The notes: a model not told the origin generated them from the sequence alone. A stretch of DNA of 47,139 bases from an uncultured Bacteroidales bacterium (GCA_945828585.1 CALZRN010000003.1:1-47139), one strand, 5' to 3'; counted from the stretch's first letter, positions 1 through 8,767 are shown. Numbers and translations: made by a program.

Positions 1-2
1 AT

Positions 3-2006
3 ATCTTCGAAATACATGACCGTGAAAAAGGAGAAAGTCTTGGTAGAAAAAATGGAGACAAAATATATATCTTAAATGATGGGGAAAGTGTAGAACTTCA
101 AGGAGGCGAGCACCGAGACCAAAGTATATTCTTCTATCCCAAACATAAAGGACAATACACCTTCCGCATCACGTACATGAAGAAAGTCGGTGACTACTAC
201 TATCCCACCGTTACAGTCGAACGTCCACACCAACTTCACATGGGACATGTACACGCAGAGATTGACAACACAAGTGCAACGAACAGTGGTGACACCGGTG
301 GTACGCTCTCTGCCACTATCGGTGAAAGTCCCATCTCTAATGACGGATGGTACGGCTATGGTGCAGATATAACCTATACAGCTTTACCGGCAACCGGTTA
401 TACAATTAAATGGTACACCGATAATACATATTCATCAGAGTTTTCGGAACAACCAGCAAACTCATGGACACATTCTAATGTCACCGATGATGAGAATGTG
501 TATGTGCGGTTTACCGAAATACCCACTGCGGTCACTCTCTCCAATGACGGACATGGACACGTGGAGATAGACGGGATGACGGTTTCAAGCACCACTGTAG
601 GTGTCACCACCCACCGCAAGCTGACCGCCGTGCCTGATGAGGGATATAAGTTGAACTCCTGGGAAATCGTTTCCGGTGATGATATAGACCTCTCTTCCAC
701 ATCGACCAACCCGACAACCCTTTCCGGTCGCGGTGCCGGTGCTGTTTCCGGGCAAGAAGTACGCGCCAACTTCGTAGAACGCTGGGCTCTGTCTGCGCAG
801 TCTGACGGCTGGGGACACGAAGAGTTCAGCATCGCTAACGTATCCATAGTAGCCGGTAAAGCAATCGGATATGTGGATATTGAACTACCCGCTAATAGGA
901 ATTTGCAATTCAAGATGGTGGATAAGCAGACAGACGAAGACTACAAAAGCGGCTCCGACCGAGTCTATTATATGACTAATGGCAATAGTTATAATTGGGA
1001 CTTTGCTTTAGGACGAGAACATAACTGCGGTATCACTACTGCCGGTGCAGGAACATACCGTTTTATATGGAATATCACCGACAAGACCATGTCGGTCATC
1101 TATCCGAACTTCGTCATCTATCGTACCGGTGACCAAGGCGAAGATTCAGAAAGTGCTACACATACGATAACCAGCCCCGTCGAATCCTATGCCGGAAGTA
1201 CAATCAGCGAAGCCATCGAGTTCCGTATGAAAGTGCGTGAACTGGATAAATGGTACACGCTCTGCCTGCCGTTTGTGGTGAATAAAGTGTGCGTATGGGA
1301 TAATGCGGATGGCGCATACTACGACATCGTGCCGTATTACCGCACAGATGGTAAGTTCTATACCGGACATTATATCATCCGTAAGCCCGAGACGGTTACC
1401 AACTATGCCATTGAGACCTTCGAGGAGAAATGGGTAGATCCTGATAATAGTGGTGTACTTCCCCAGAAAAATATCCCCTATATCATCCAATGGCATGATC
1501 CGTACTTCCTCGGCAAGTATATCTCTTTCTTCAGCTCGACCGGACAAACAATCCCCTCTGCCTTCAGCGAAGGCGAAAGGCCTGCTGCGGACAATGTGGT
1601 CAATGTCTTTGGCAATAATACCATGCATAGCGGTACCGTCAGGGATGCATACTTGCTGGATAAAGATTATGGACCCTCCGGCGCTTGGCTGAGGCAAGAA
1701 ATCGGAACAAACCGTACTGTTCTTCCTTTCGAATGCTTCATCCGTGCCAGTGAGCAAGGGACAGCGCGTTATCGGATCATACGACGGGGAATGGAGATAG
1801 ATACGCCTACCGCACTGGAGCAAATCAGCAACCATCAATCACCAATGACCATAAGGGTCTATACCATTACCGGTGTACTTATCGGAGAATATAACGACTG
1901 CTCGTTCCAAGATGCCGCGCATCGTATCGCTACTGACTACAACGAAGGAATCTATATACTTCGCTCTGAAAATGAGAGTATGAAACTATTGTTGGGAGGA
2001 AAATAA
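3..2006 (+). CDS. Secreted InlB-repeat-like protein with T9SS-type tail (5' partial)
   Basis: The reading frame is open from base 3, upstream of the ORF-track start at 177, so the gene enters from the left edge and 667 residues are visible. The visible part has at least two glycine/aspartate-rich segments of the kind VTLSNDGHGHVEID followed by 'VPDEGYKLNSWEI', which resemble divergent InlB B-repeats. A long beta-rich region follows. The last ~70 residues read like a type A sorting domain (IRVYTITGVLIGEY, then EGIYILR, ending in a lysine-containing MKLLLGGK). I infer a cell-surface or secreted protein exported by the type IX system. The stop is one base before the next start codon, so the two are probably co-transcribed. 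No catalytic motif was recognised. Confidence 0.8.
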   Translation: MFEIHDREKGESLGRKNGDKIYILNDGESVELQGGEHRDQSIFFYPKHKGQYTFRITYMKKVGDYYYPTVTVERPHQLHMGHVHAEIDNTSATNSGDTGGTLSATIGESPISNDGWYGYGADITYTALPATGYTIKWYTDNTYSSEFSEQPANSWTHSNVTDDENVYVRFTEIPTAVTLSNDGHGHVEIDGMTVSSTTVGVTTHRKLTAVPDEGYKLNSWEIVSGDDIDLSSTSTNPTTLSGRGAGAVSGQEVRANFVERWALSAQSDGWGHEEFSIANVSIVAGKAIGYVDIELPANRNLQFKMVDKQTDEDYKSGSDRVYYMTNGNSYNWDFALGREHNCGITTAGAGTYRFIWNITDKTMSVIYPNFVIYRTGDQGEDSESATHTITSPVESYAGSTISEAIEFRMKVRELDKWYTLCLPFVVNKVCVWDNADGAYYDIVPYYRTDGKFYTGHYIIRKPETVTNYAIETFEEKWVDPDNSGVLPQKNIPYIIQWHDPYFLGKYISFFSSTGQTIPSAFSEGERPAADNVVNVFGNNTMHSGTVRDAYLLDKDYGPSGAWLRQEIGTNRTVLPFECFIRASEQGTARYRIIRRGMEIDTPTALEQISNHQSPMTIRVYTITGVLIGEYNDCSFQDAAHRIATDYNEGIYILRSENESMKLLLGGK

Positions 2007-2007
2007 T

Positions 2008-2376
2008 ATGAGACGGATTATAACGATTGTCTTGTGTTTCTTCGGCGTCTCGTTATATGCCGTGGAATACACACCGTTTATTCCGCAAACGCAGGCTCCT
2101 ACCATCGATATGCAGCCTGTCAATAATACTGCTTTCATGTCATCCGGAAGCACTTATTCACCTGCGGTATATGAGGTAGGGGCGTATAGCCCTGCTAAGC
2201 CATCCATCCGAAAGGCACCACCATCCACTGGAGAAGAAGTATCTGATTACGATCCTGCTAACCCGCGGTTTGCACCCCTTACGGACGCACTGATACCTTT
2301 GTTTTTGTGCGCATTAGGATATCTGATGTACACCCTGTATAGGAAACCTCAAGAAAAAAACGGCATATTCGCATAA
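2008..2376 (+). CDS. Small exported protein with one C-terminal membrane helix
   Basis: This 122-residue protein has a signal peptide (MRRIITIVLCFFGVSLYA), a proline/serine-rich middle without clear structure, and one hydrophobic helix near the C-terminus (LIPLFLCALGYLMYTLY) followed by a short basic tail. It starts one base after the stop of the secreted InlB-like gene, so translational coupling is likely. The topology suggests an exported middle part anchored by the C-terminal helix. I do not recognise a family. A helper or anchor for the preceding surface protein is possible but rests only on position. Confidence 0.7.
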   Translation: MRRIITIVLCFFGVSLYAVEYTPFIPQTQAPTIDMQPVNNTAFMSSGSTYSPAVYEVGAYSPAKPSIRKAPPSTGEEVSDYDPANPRFAPLTDALIPLFLCALGYLMYTLYRKPQEKNGIFA

Positions 2377-2505
2377 CCTAATCCTTCAATAGTGCATAAT
2401 TTTTGGCGAATAGGTCAAAACGTAGGCTCTTCCCCTCAAGTACGCCCAATGGATGGACATCTATGCCTACCGGTTTATGGAGAAGGTGATTTAGGAATGA
2501 GTACA
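2377..2505. other. Intergenic spacer with a possible coding scrap
   Basis: No full gene fits between the small exported protein and the end of the ATPase gene. On the plus strand, 2441-2494 reads YAQWMDIYAYRFMEKVI and stops at TAG. Its frame is closed by another TAG about 18 bases upstream, so at most ~23 codons are open and there is no start. It looks like the tail of a lost gene but is too short to assign. No convincing terminator was seen. Confidence 0.3.
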
Positions 2506-3635
2506 TTATCGATGTTTAAACCATAACTCCATAACCGGATCGGAGAGGAAAAGTCCCTGTTCGGTAGATATGATAAGATCACGCTCCAACATCACCTTTT
2601 GCATTTTTGATACATTTGATTTTGTTCCTAAATTGTATTTGGCAAGTACCTCTTGGGAAGACCATTGGGTATGTTGACCATCTACAATAGCACGTAGCAT
2701 ATTGAGTTGATAGGATGTTAGTCCCCCTGTCTGCTCCATAAATAATGGAGTACACTGAATCAGTAGGTCGTTGATACCGGCTTTTATAGCCTCATCATCT
2801 ACAATATGCTCCGTGTTGAGCATGACGTTCCATGATAACTGCTGCACATAAGAAGACTGATTTCCTACTATCTCGCATATTTGACGAACATAAGAATCGC
2901 TAATGACTAATCCTTTTTGCTCGAACTTGGACTGAATAAAAGGTATCCATTCTTCTGATGGGATAGGTTGAAGATAGTTCGGCTCGCCAAACTGGTAGAA
3001 CGGCATTCGCTTATTCTGAAAGAGCTGGTTCATCATGTGTTGACGGCTCCCAAACAAGCATAGGAAGCGTGCGTATGGTGCTGCCAAACACCACGCATGC
3101 GTTTTTGAACCAATAAACTTTCCGGCCATTCGCCTACCTGCTGAAACTCATCAATGCATACTACAAGATGTTTTCCAATATGTTCTCCTACCCGCTCAGG
3201 TAAAGAGAGTATCTCTTCCGGGGAATACTCCTTCGGGGTGATGCCTAATGATACTGAGTATTCTGTACCGGGATCCGGATTCATAGAAATCTTAGGAGAA
3301 ATACGTGTTAAAAATTGGCGGATGTTCTCTAATATATGCTCTATTTTCGAGCCCGTCTGAGTCATGATTGCTTCGGCAAATTTATTATAGAAATCATATT
3401 CAGAACGACAGTCATAAATATCCATATACACAATCTGGACGATGTCTTTATCTACGACTTGGGCTACATGTTTAACAAGCGATGTCTTTCCCATTCGGCG
3501 AGGGGAAATGAGAATAACATTTAATCCATTCTCGAAGTTTAATTTCAGTCGGCGCGTTTCGCGCACGCGATCGGTGAAATTGTTACCTCCAACGGAAACG
3601 CCATACAAAAAAGAAGGATTCTTGTCTTTGTTCAT
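2506..3635 (-). pseudogene. AAA/STAND-type ATP-binding protein, broken by a one-base frameshift
   Basis: Two overlapping minus-strand ORFs (3033-3680 and 2506-3129) together make one ~376-residue ATPase. The first half has a P-loop (SPRRMGKTSLV) and a Walker B strand (HLVVCIDEFQQV). The second half has the continuation CLFGSRQHMM and a C-terminal winged-helix-like part ending in DPVMELWFKHR. The first frame ends with HTHASYAC, whereas the protein makes sense if SY is followed by CLFGS. Restoring one base near 3058-3062 (TATTGC instead of TATGC on the minus strand) joins the halves. The ATG at 3635 (MNKDKNPSFLYG) is preferred over the GTG at 3680, and a good promoter lies upstream at 3707-3737. 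Such ATPases are often found in many copies in Bacteroidales. The break may be a real mutation or a sequencing error. Confidence 0.75.
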
Positions 3636-3706
3636 AATTGTAATAAGGTATTTTTTTTCGTTCACCACTTGGTGGTCCACTGCTTAGTGAACTTTTAAAA
3701 TCGCTG

Positions 3707-3737
3707 CAAAATTACTGCTTTTTTTTGATATATGCAA
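3707..3737 (-). promoter_or_regulatory. Promoter of the ATPase gene
   Basis: On the minus strand TTG is followed by exactly 20 bp and TAATTTTG. The spacer begins CATATATC and ends in AAAAAAAAGCAG, matching the extended motif seen at other genes in the window. The predicted start is near 3700. The leader contains two small inverted repeats (CACTGCTTAGTG and CACCACTTGGTG) that could be operator sites. Confidence 0.7.
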
Positions 3738-4016
3738 ATAAATTTAACACAAAATAATTGCACGGCGTTATTAAAAGTGGTGAAAATCGACATCCCCTGT
3801 GCCGGCGAAGGCCGGTTCATGACCACCGCCGAGATCTCCGACAAGCTCGTCTCCTGGGGCTCCATCAAGAAGCCGATGCCCCTCAACCGACTTGGCATGC
3901 TCCTCAAGAAAGCCGGGTATCGCGATGTCCGCCGCGGAGAACAAAGGACGAGAGGATGGATCGTATATGAACGTACCTTAGATGAGGTCAATGCCAACAG
4001 AAATAAAAAAGAATAG
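3732..4016 (+). pseudogene. C-terminal fragment resembling VapE/primase winged-helix region
   Basis: This is an ORF of 94 residues. From about residue 30 it reads FMTTAEISDKLV, then LNRLGMLLKKAGY and RTRGWIVYE, the pattern of the small winged-helix found at the end of VapE/DUF3874-like primase-helicase proteins of mobile elements. The first ~20 residues (MQINLTQNNCTALL) look like AT-rich intergenic DNA read by chance and overlap the divergent ATPase promoter, so the 5' part of the original gene appears deleted. Base composition changes abruptly from AT-rich to GC-rich near 3790. The stop codon lies inside an octamer repeat array. It is probably not functional; a small independent DNA-binding protein is the alternative. 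Confidence 0.45.
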
Positions 4017-4039
4017 ACCAGATGACCAGATGACCAGTT
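4016..4039. repeat. Octamer array, unit GACCAGAT (3 copies)
   Basis: Three direct 8-bp units (GACCAGAT, GACCAGAT, GACCAGTT) begin at the last base of the TAG stop codon of the VapE-like fragment. The reverse complement of this array recurs at 4090-4113. Confidence 0.85.
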
Positions 4040-4089
4040 GTTTTCTAAAACTATACACACCCACACGCGTGTGTGAGGTTATAATAAGG

Positions 4090-4113
4090 AACTGGTCAGC
4101 CGGTCAGCTGGTC
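4090..4113. repeat. Octamer array, unit AACTGGTC/AGCYGGTC (3 copies)
   Basis: AACTGGTC, AGCCGGTC and AGCTGGTC follow one another with an exact 8-bp period. Read on the other strand they are GACCAGCT, GACCGGCT, GACCAGTT, the same unit as the array at 4016-4039, so the two could pair into a long stem with a 50-bp loop. Confidence 0.85.
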
Positions 4114-4124
4114 AGCCCTAAAAA

Positions 4125-4141
4125 GCCGGATAGCATCCGGC
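4125..4141. repeat. Perfect hairpin GCCGGAT-AGC-ATCCGGC
   Basis: A 7-bp perfect stem has a 3-base loop. On the minus strand it is followed by TTTTT, so it could end a minus-strand transcript. A sister hairpin with the same core lies ~100 bp downstream, which makes a REP-like palindrome pair plausible. Confidence 0.6.
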
Positions 4142-4239
4142 GCAATGGAAGAAAGAAGAAGGAAAACGCGCTCGCGGAAAAAATCGTTCGAGCGTAGCGA
4201 GATAAGAACTCGCGGACACAGGACAGCGAGGGGAGGGAT

Positions 4240-4258
4240 GTCCGGATGCCATCCGGAC
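4240..4258. repeat. Perfect hairpin GTCCGGAT-GCC-ATCCGGAC
   Basis: An 8-bp perfect stem has a 3-base loop and shares the CCGGAT/ATCCGG core of the hairpin at 4125-4141. There is no T-run next to it on either strand. Confidence 0.6.
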
Positions 4259-4383
4259 GCAACTACCAAGAAGATAGCCGGAGAGCGAGAGACCAGGGGA
4301 CAGAACATACGAAAAAGACGGGACGTAGATGTCCGTAATGCGAACGAGATGCGAACGGTGGAAGAGGCTGACAACCGCCAACG

Positions 4384-4407
4384 AGCGTTCCCCCTCCGGG
4401 GAGCGCT
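4384..4407 (+). terminator. Possible weak terminator hairpin upstream of dtd
   Basis: AGCGTTCCCC pairs with GGGGAGCGCT (one G-U pair) around a CTCC loop and is followed by a T-rich but interrupted tract (TGTTTGTCTTTCT). It would stop any plus-strand transcript before the dtd promoter. Confidence 0.4.
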
Positions 4408-4411
4408 TGTT

Positions 4412-4448
<37 letters not shown>

Positions 4449-4462
4449 ATCTTCGATTTTCC

Positions 4463-4493
4463 TTGCATATATCGCAAAAAAGCAGTACCTTTG
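4463..4493 (+). promoter_or_regulatory. Promoter of dtd
   Basis: TTG at 4463, a 20-bp spacer beginning CATATATC, and TACCTTTG at 4486-4493 fit the Bacteroidota sigma-factor promoter. Predicted transcription starts about 12 bases before the dtd ATG. Confidence 0.75.
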
Positions 4494-4512
4494 CACGCAA
4501 AACAAGATAATT

Positions 4513-4965
4513 ATGCGAGTAGTTGTACAACGATGCAGCCGGGCGGAAGTGCGCATAGATGGCACAACGGTCGGGAAGATTGAGAAGGGCTTCATGCTGC
4601 TGGTCGGCGTGACGGACACGGACACGCAGGCTGAAGCTGATGTGTTAGCGAAGAAGATCGCGCAGCTGCGTGTGTTCGAGGACGAGCAAGGGAAGATGAA
4701 CCTTGCTATCCGCGATATAGGCGGCGCAATCCTCAGTATATCCCAGTTCACGCTCTATGCCGATTGCCGCAAAGGTAACCGTCCGTCGTTCATCTCCGCC
4801 GCCCGCCCGGAGAAGGCTTCGCCGCTGTATGACTATTTCAATGACCGCCTCCGAACCGAGTACGGCCTCCATGTCGAAACCGGCCGCTTCGGCGCCGACA
4901 TGAAGGTGGACTTCATCAACGATGGTCCCGTCACCATCCTTCTGGATACGGACCAACTGAAATGA
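4513..4965 (+). CDS. dtd: D-aminoacyl-tRNA deacylase
   Basis: This full-length 150-residue DTD homologue begins [13 protein letters not shown]. It hydrolyses D-amino acids (and mischarged glycine) from tRNA in the cytoplasm as a homodimer. The two active-site signatures are visible: SQFTLYAD at residues 77-84 and NDGPVT at 136-141, which carries the Gly-cis-Pro used for chiral rejection. Length and motif spacing match the family. It has its own promoter (4463-4493), and the next gene, tdk, also has its own, so it is probably monocistronic. Confidence 0.97.
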   Translation: MRVVVQRCSRAEVRIDGTTVGKIEKGFMLLVGVTDTDTQAEADVLAKKIAQLRVFEDEQGKMNLAIRDIGGAILSISQFTLYADCRKGNRPSFISAARPEKASPLYDYFNDRLRTEYGLHVETGRFGADMKVDFINDGPVTILLDTDQLK

Positions 4966-4991
4966 AAATTTACGAAAAGTGGCATACACTC

Positions 4992-5022
4992 TTGTGTATG
5001 TCATTTTTTTGTAGTAACTTTG
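4992..5022 (+). promoter_or_regulatory. Promoter of tdk
   Basis: TTG at 4992, a 20-bp spacer starting TGTATGTC, and TAACTTTG at 5015-5022, followed by CA. Predicted 5' leader is about 20 bases. Confidence 0.75.
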
Positions 5023-5047
5023 CAGCCGCAAATAAAAAAGAAAAACT

Positions 5048-5641
5048 ATGTTTTCGGAACGAGACACCAAAGGACCAAGTTTGAGGAAGGGTTCCATCGA
5101 GGTAGTATGCGGATCGATGTTCTCCGGTAAAACCGAGGAACTCATCCGTCGTATGAAGCGCGCGAAGTTCGCCAAACTGCGCGTGGAGATCTATAAACCC
5201 GCCATCGACGTGCGGTATAGCGACGAAGATGTGGTCTCGCATGACCGCAATGTGATCCAATCCACGCCGGTGGACAGCAGCCAGAATATCCTGCTGATGG
5301 TCGATGACATTGATGTGGTGGGAATCGATGAGGCGCAGTTCTTCGATATGGGTATCGTCGAGGTATGCAAGCAGCTGGCGGATCGCGGCATCCGCGTCAT
5401 CTGTGCGGGTCTCGATATGGATTTCAAGGGCGTGCCGTTTGGCCCGATGCCTGCGCTGATGGCGATTGCCGATGATGTGTATAAGACCCATGCTATCTGC
5501 GTGCATTGCGGCGATCTGGCGTATGTCAGCCATCGTCTCGTAGCTTCCGATAAACGCGTTTTGTTAGGCGAGACAGACAGTTATGAACCTCTCTGCCGCG
5601 AATGCTACAACAAAGCCATCGCTGCCGAAGAAGTCCAATGA
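5048..5641 (+). CDS. tdk: Thymidine kinase (type II, zinc-binding)
   Basis: This 197-residue cytosolic kinase phosphorylates thymidine to dTMP with ATP in pyrimidine salvage. The P-loop is GSMFSGKT (residues 22-29), the Mg-binding strand reads GIDEAQFF, and the C-terminal lobe has two cysteine pairs (CVHCG and CRECY) that bind structural zinc. The thymidine-contacting loop segment reads YVSHRL. Length is normal. The stop codon overlaps the priA start (ATGA), so tdk and priA are translationally coupled and share the promoter at 4992-5022. Confidence 0.97.
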   Translation: MFSERDTKGPSLRKGSIEVVCGSMFSGKTEELIRRMKRAKFAKLRVEIYKPAIDVRYSDEDVVSHDRNVIQSTPVDSSQNILLMVDDIDVVGIDEAQFFDMGIVEVCKQLADRGIRVICAGLDMDFKGVPFGPMPALMAIADDVYKTHAICVHCGDLAYVSHRLVASDKRVLLGETDSYEPLCRECYNKAIAAEEVQ

Positions 5642-7647
5642 CTTACCTCGACGTCATATTACCCTTAGCCATCCGAGATTGTTACACGTATAGCATCCCG
5701 GATGGTTTATCTATACCTGCACCGGGAACCCGAGTGATCGTGCCGCTGATGAAAAAAGAGGTACGCGGCATCGTCCTTCGAGAACATACGGAGCCGGTGG
5801 ATGCTTCTTTTGCGGCGAAGATCAAACCGATCAGTTCGGTGAGCGACACGGCACCGATGGTCTCGAGAGAGCAGTTGGCCCTCTGGCAATGGATGAGCGC
5901 ATATTATATGTGTACGCTTGGCGAGGTCATGGCTGCGGCGCTTCCGGCAGGTTTAGACAAACGTCTCTTAGATCCGCCCAAACGCAGGAGGACGCATATC
6001 GCGCCCTATACCGGGCCGGTCGAACCGATGCATCCGCTGACCGCTGCGCAGCAGAAAAGTGCCGATGAAATCGAACGTTTTTGGACTTCCGGCAAGCAGA
6101 TAGTGTTGCTGCATGGCGTTACTTCGTCCGGCAAGACGGATATCTATATCCATCTGATTGAGAAACAGATTGCGGCGGGCAAGAATGTGCTCTATCTGGT
6201 GCCTGAGATTGCGTTAACGACCCAGCTAACCTCCCGGCTTCAACGGATATTCGGCGATAAGCTCACCGTCTATCACAGCCGTTTTACCGACGCAGAACGC
6301 GAAGAACTCTATCATTCCTCAGCGCGAGAAGAACCGCACGTAGTGATCGGTGCACGAAGCGCAATCTTTCTGCCGATACCGAATGTGGGCTTAGTGATCG
6401 TCGATGAAGAGCACGAACCGAGTTACAAGCAGGCGGAACCTGATCCTCGCTACCATGCCCGCGCTGCGGCTATCGTTCTCGCGCAGGAGCATCATGCGTC
6501 TGTGCTCTTAGGAACGGCTACACCCTCGATGGAATCGTACTTTTTGGCACAAAAAGGGGTGTATGGTCTGGTCTCGCTGACGGAGCGATACGGAGGTGTC
6601 GAGATGCCGGATATTCATCTGATTGACCTCAGGCAGCAATATCACCGCAAGGAGATGTATGGCCATTTCAGCGACCCGTTGGTAGCGCGAATGCGTGAGG
6701 TGTTGGCGGATGGGCAGCAGGTCATCCTCTTTCAGAACCGCCGCGGCTATGCGCCGCAGGTTCAATGTACCTCGTGCGGCGAGCCGCCCCGGTGTGTGCA
6801 ATGCGATGTACCGATGACTTGGCATAAACGCGAGAATGAACTGCGATGCCATTACTGCGGCTACCACATGCCCGTGCCGGCGGTGTGTCCTACCTGCGGC
6901 GGAGAACTGAAGGCTATCGGTTTTGGTACGGAACGCATTGAGGACGAGATACAGAAGCTCTTCCCGGAGGCACGCGTGCTGAGGATGGATCTGGACACGA
7001 CGCGTAACCGATCGGCGTATCAGGATATCATCAATGCCTTTGCCAATCACGAGTGTGATATACTCGTGGGAACGCAGATGGTGACGAAAGGTCTGCATTT
7101 CGATGACGTACGGTTGGTGGCAGTACTGAACGCGGATCCGCTCTTTAACCAGCCGGACTTCCGCGCGTATGAGCGAACGTACCAGATGTTAGAGCAAGTG
7201 GCAGGTCGCGCAGGAAGGAAAGGAGCGAAAGGGGAGGTTATTATTCAGAGTTTTGAGCCCCGGAATGTCGTGTTAGGCATGGTGCAGAATCATGACTACA
7301 AAGCACTCTATAACCATCAGATAGCGGAGCGGAAACTATTCAATTATCCTCCATTTTATCGGGTGATTCGTCTCCAACTGCGTGATCATAACGGCGTGCG
7401 GGTGCATCAAGCCGTGACGCAGTTGCAAGGCTACCTCTCGCGGATCTTCGGTCCGCGCGTTTCGGGAGTGATTATTCCGGCGGTGGAGAAGATACAGGCT
7501 TATACGATTCGTGAACTCACGCTACGTATCGAGCAAGGCGCCAACATGTCGGAAGCCAAACGCAGATTGAAAGAGGCAATCGATCAAGTTTGGTCGATTT
7601 CATCGGTAAAAAATGTAAAAATTGTAATAGATGTAGATCCGCAATAA
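5638..7647 (+). CDS. priA: Primosomal protein N' (PriA helicase), short form
   Basis: The 669-residue superfamily 2 helicase restarts stalled replication forks. I chose ATG 5638 ([12 protein letters not shown]), which overlaps the tdk stop as ATGA; the ORF-track start at 5602 would add a tdk-overlapping, non-homologous head. Visible parts: N-terminal 3'-end-binding domain (1-105), P-loop GVTSSGKT (160-167), DEEH box ([12 protein letters not shown], ~254-265), the paired zinc cysteines ([24 protein letters not shown]), and the C-terminal helicase motifs with [10 protein letters not shown]. The segment between the N-terminal domain and the helicase is only ~25 residues. The P-loop sits ~64 residues earlier than in E. 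coli PriA, so the winged-helix domain appears absent. Function as PriA is still likely. Confidence 0.95.
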   Translation: MTYLDVILPLAIRDCYTYSIPDGLSIPAPGTRVIVPLMKKEVRGIVLREHTEPVDASFAAKIKPISSVSDTAPMVSREQLALWQWMSAYYMCTLGEVMAAALPAGLDKRLLDPPKRRRTHIAPYTGPVEPMHPLTAAQQKSADEIERFWTSGKQIVLLHGVTSSGKTDIYIHLIEKQIAAGKNVLYLVPEIALTTQLTSRLQRIFGDKLTVYHSRFTDAEREELYHSSAREEPHVVIGARSAIFLPIPNVGLVIVDEEHEPSYKQAEPDPRYHARAAAIVLAQEHHASVLLGTATPSMESYFLAQKGVYGLVSLTERYGGVEMPDIHLIDLRQQYHRKEMYGHFSDPLVARMREVLADGQQVILFQNRRGYAPQVQCTSCGEPPRCVQCDVPMTWHKRENELRCHYCGYHMPVPAVCPTCGGELKAIGFGTERIEDEIQKLFPEARVLRMDLDTTRNRSAYQDIINAFANHECDILVGTQMVTKGLHFDDVRLVAVLNADPLFNQPDFRAYERTYQMLEQVAGRAGRKGAKGEVIIQSFEPRNVVLGMVQNHDYKALYNHQIAERKLFNYPPFYRVIRLQLRDHNGVRVHQAVTQLQGYLSRIFGPRVSGVIIPAVEKIQAYTIRELTLRIEQGANMSEAKRRLKEAIDQVWSISSVKNVKIVIDVDPQ

Positions 7648-7684
7648 ATGAGTAAATAGTAAATGTCCAAATTGTAAATGGCTT
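7643..7684. repeat. Degenerate GTAAATG-like repeats between priA and the kinase
   Basis: Around and after the priA stop, GTAAATA, GTAAATG and GTAAATGG recur at 7, 15 and similar spacings. It is a weak member of the short-period arrays found at other gene ends and provides stops in several frames. Confidence 0.4.
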
Positions 7685-7685
7685 T

Positions 7686-8633
7686 ATGATAGAAGAATCA
7701 AAATGCCGGGTGGCATATATTAATGAGATGATTGCTTCCGGGCGCGCGGAACAGTTGGTGGCGGATGGTGAGAAGTACCATGCCGAGCAGTTGCAACAGA
7801 TAGCTACGGACATCTGCTCGCGTGAGCAGGTGCGGGTCGTGTTGATTGCCGGTCCGTCTTCATCAGGCAAGACCAGTACGAGCCACAGGTTGTGTCTGGA
7901 GTTGTTGGCGCAAGGCAAGAAGCCGGTAGCGCTGTCGCTGGATAACTGGTTCTTGGAGCAAGATCAGTTAGTGCCGGACAAGGACGGAAAGAAAGATTAC
8001 GAGAGCGTCTATGCCCTGAACTTGGAGCAGCTGGATAAAGATCTGCGCGGACTGATAGCCGGCGAAGAGGTAGCGTTACCGACTTTCAATTTTCTGACGG
8101 GCAAGCGCGAATATAACGGCGAGACGCTGCAATTAGAGGCTGAGACCATCTTGGTCATCGAAGGACTCCACGCGCTGAATCCCATCTTGACCGAACATAT
8201 TGACGCGGCTTGCAAATACCGCATTTATGCGGCTCCGATGAGCCAGGTGACCTTAGATGGCGAGCGATGGGTACCAACATACGTGAACCGTCTGTTACGC
8301 AGAATGAGCCGTGACTTGCGTACGCGCGGCAAGTCTCCGCAGGCTACCATCGCCCTATGGCCGTCCGTGATAGAGGGCGAAGCGCAATGGATCGAGCCGT
8401 TTAGGAATGAGGCGGACGCTTTCTTTGATACCGCTATGACGTATGAGTTGCCGGCAATCAGACTAACGATAGAAACAGCCTTGCAAACGGTGCCGGCAGT
8501 AGCAGAGGAGTATCCGATGGCAGAGCATCTGCTTTACTTCCTGAGTTTCTTCGAGCCGCTGGAGGCTTCTTTCATACCACGAACCTCCATTTTGAGGGAG
8601 TTTATAGGCGGAAGTCAGTTCAATGTAGGGTAA
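7686..8633 (+). CDS. Uridine kinase-like P-loop nucleoside kinase, lacking the TGS half
   Basis: The 315-residue protein has a P-loop GPSSSGKT at residues 56-63, followed by SLDNWFL, a uridine-kinase/phosphoribulokinase-type substrate motif, and the strand ILVIEGLHALNP. In many Bacteroidota the same kinase is fused behind a threonyl-tRNA-synthetase-like TGS region and totals about 550 residues. Here only the connector (YINEMIASGRAEQL) and the kinase remain. The 38-bp gap to priA has no room for the missing part. Likely role is nucleoside phosphorylation with ATP; the true substrate is not certain. It is probably transcribed with tdk and priA and ends at a bidirectional terminator. Confidence 0.85.
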   Translation: MIEESKCRVAYINEMIASGRAEQLVADGEKYHAEQLQQIATDICSREQVRVVLIAGPSSSGKTSTSHRLCLELLAQGKKPVALSLDNWFLEQDQLVPDKDGKKDYESVYALNLEQLDKDLRGLIAGEEVALPTFNFLTGKREYNGETLQLEAETILVIEGLHALNPILTEHIDAACKYRIYAAPMSQVTLDGERWVPTYVNRLLRRMSRDLRTRGKSPQATIALWPSVIEGEAQWIEPFRNEADAFFDTAMTYELPAIRLTIETALQTVPAVAEEYPMAEHLLYFLSFFEPLEASFIPRTSILREFIGGSQFNVG

Positions 8634-8665
8634 AAAAAGAGGCGGTCGATGACCGTCTCTTTTTT
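8632..8665. terminator. Bidirectional intrinsic terminator (kinase mRNA and tRNA)
   Basis: A 10-bp stem (AGAGGCGGTC / GACCGTCTCT, one G-U) has an A-run on the left and a T-run on the right. It therefore works for the plus-strand kinase transcript and for the tRNA transcribed from the minus strand, whose 3' end is only two bases away. The A-run overlaps the kinase stop codon. Confidence 0.9.
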
Positions 8666-8666
8666 G

Positions 8667-8740
8667 TAGCGGGACCCAGGATTGAACTGGGGACCTCATG
8701 ATTATGAATCATGCGCTCTAACCAGCTGAGCTATCCCGCC
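8667..8740 (-). tRNA. tRNA-Met (anticodon CAU), probably elongator
   Basis: The reverse complement folds into a 74-base cloverleaf: acceptor GGCGGGA/TCCCGCT (first pair G-U), D-arm GCTC...GAGC, anticodon stem CATGA/TCATG with loop TTCATAA, and T-arm CCCAG/CTGGG with loop TTCAATC. The anticodon is CAU. The acceptor does not show the initiator-type C1-A72 mismatch, so it is elongator Met or, less likely, the lysidine-modified isoleucine tRNA. CCA is not encoded. It has its own promoter and a terminator directly behind it. Confidence 0.93.
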
Positions 8741-8767
8741 AACACCTCGTTTTTACGAAAGCGGGTG

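Noticed and set aside
8667-8740. tRNA as an integration site
   Set aside because: No integrase or repeated tRNA 3' end was seen nearby.
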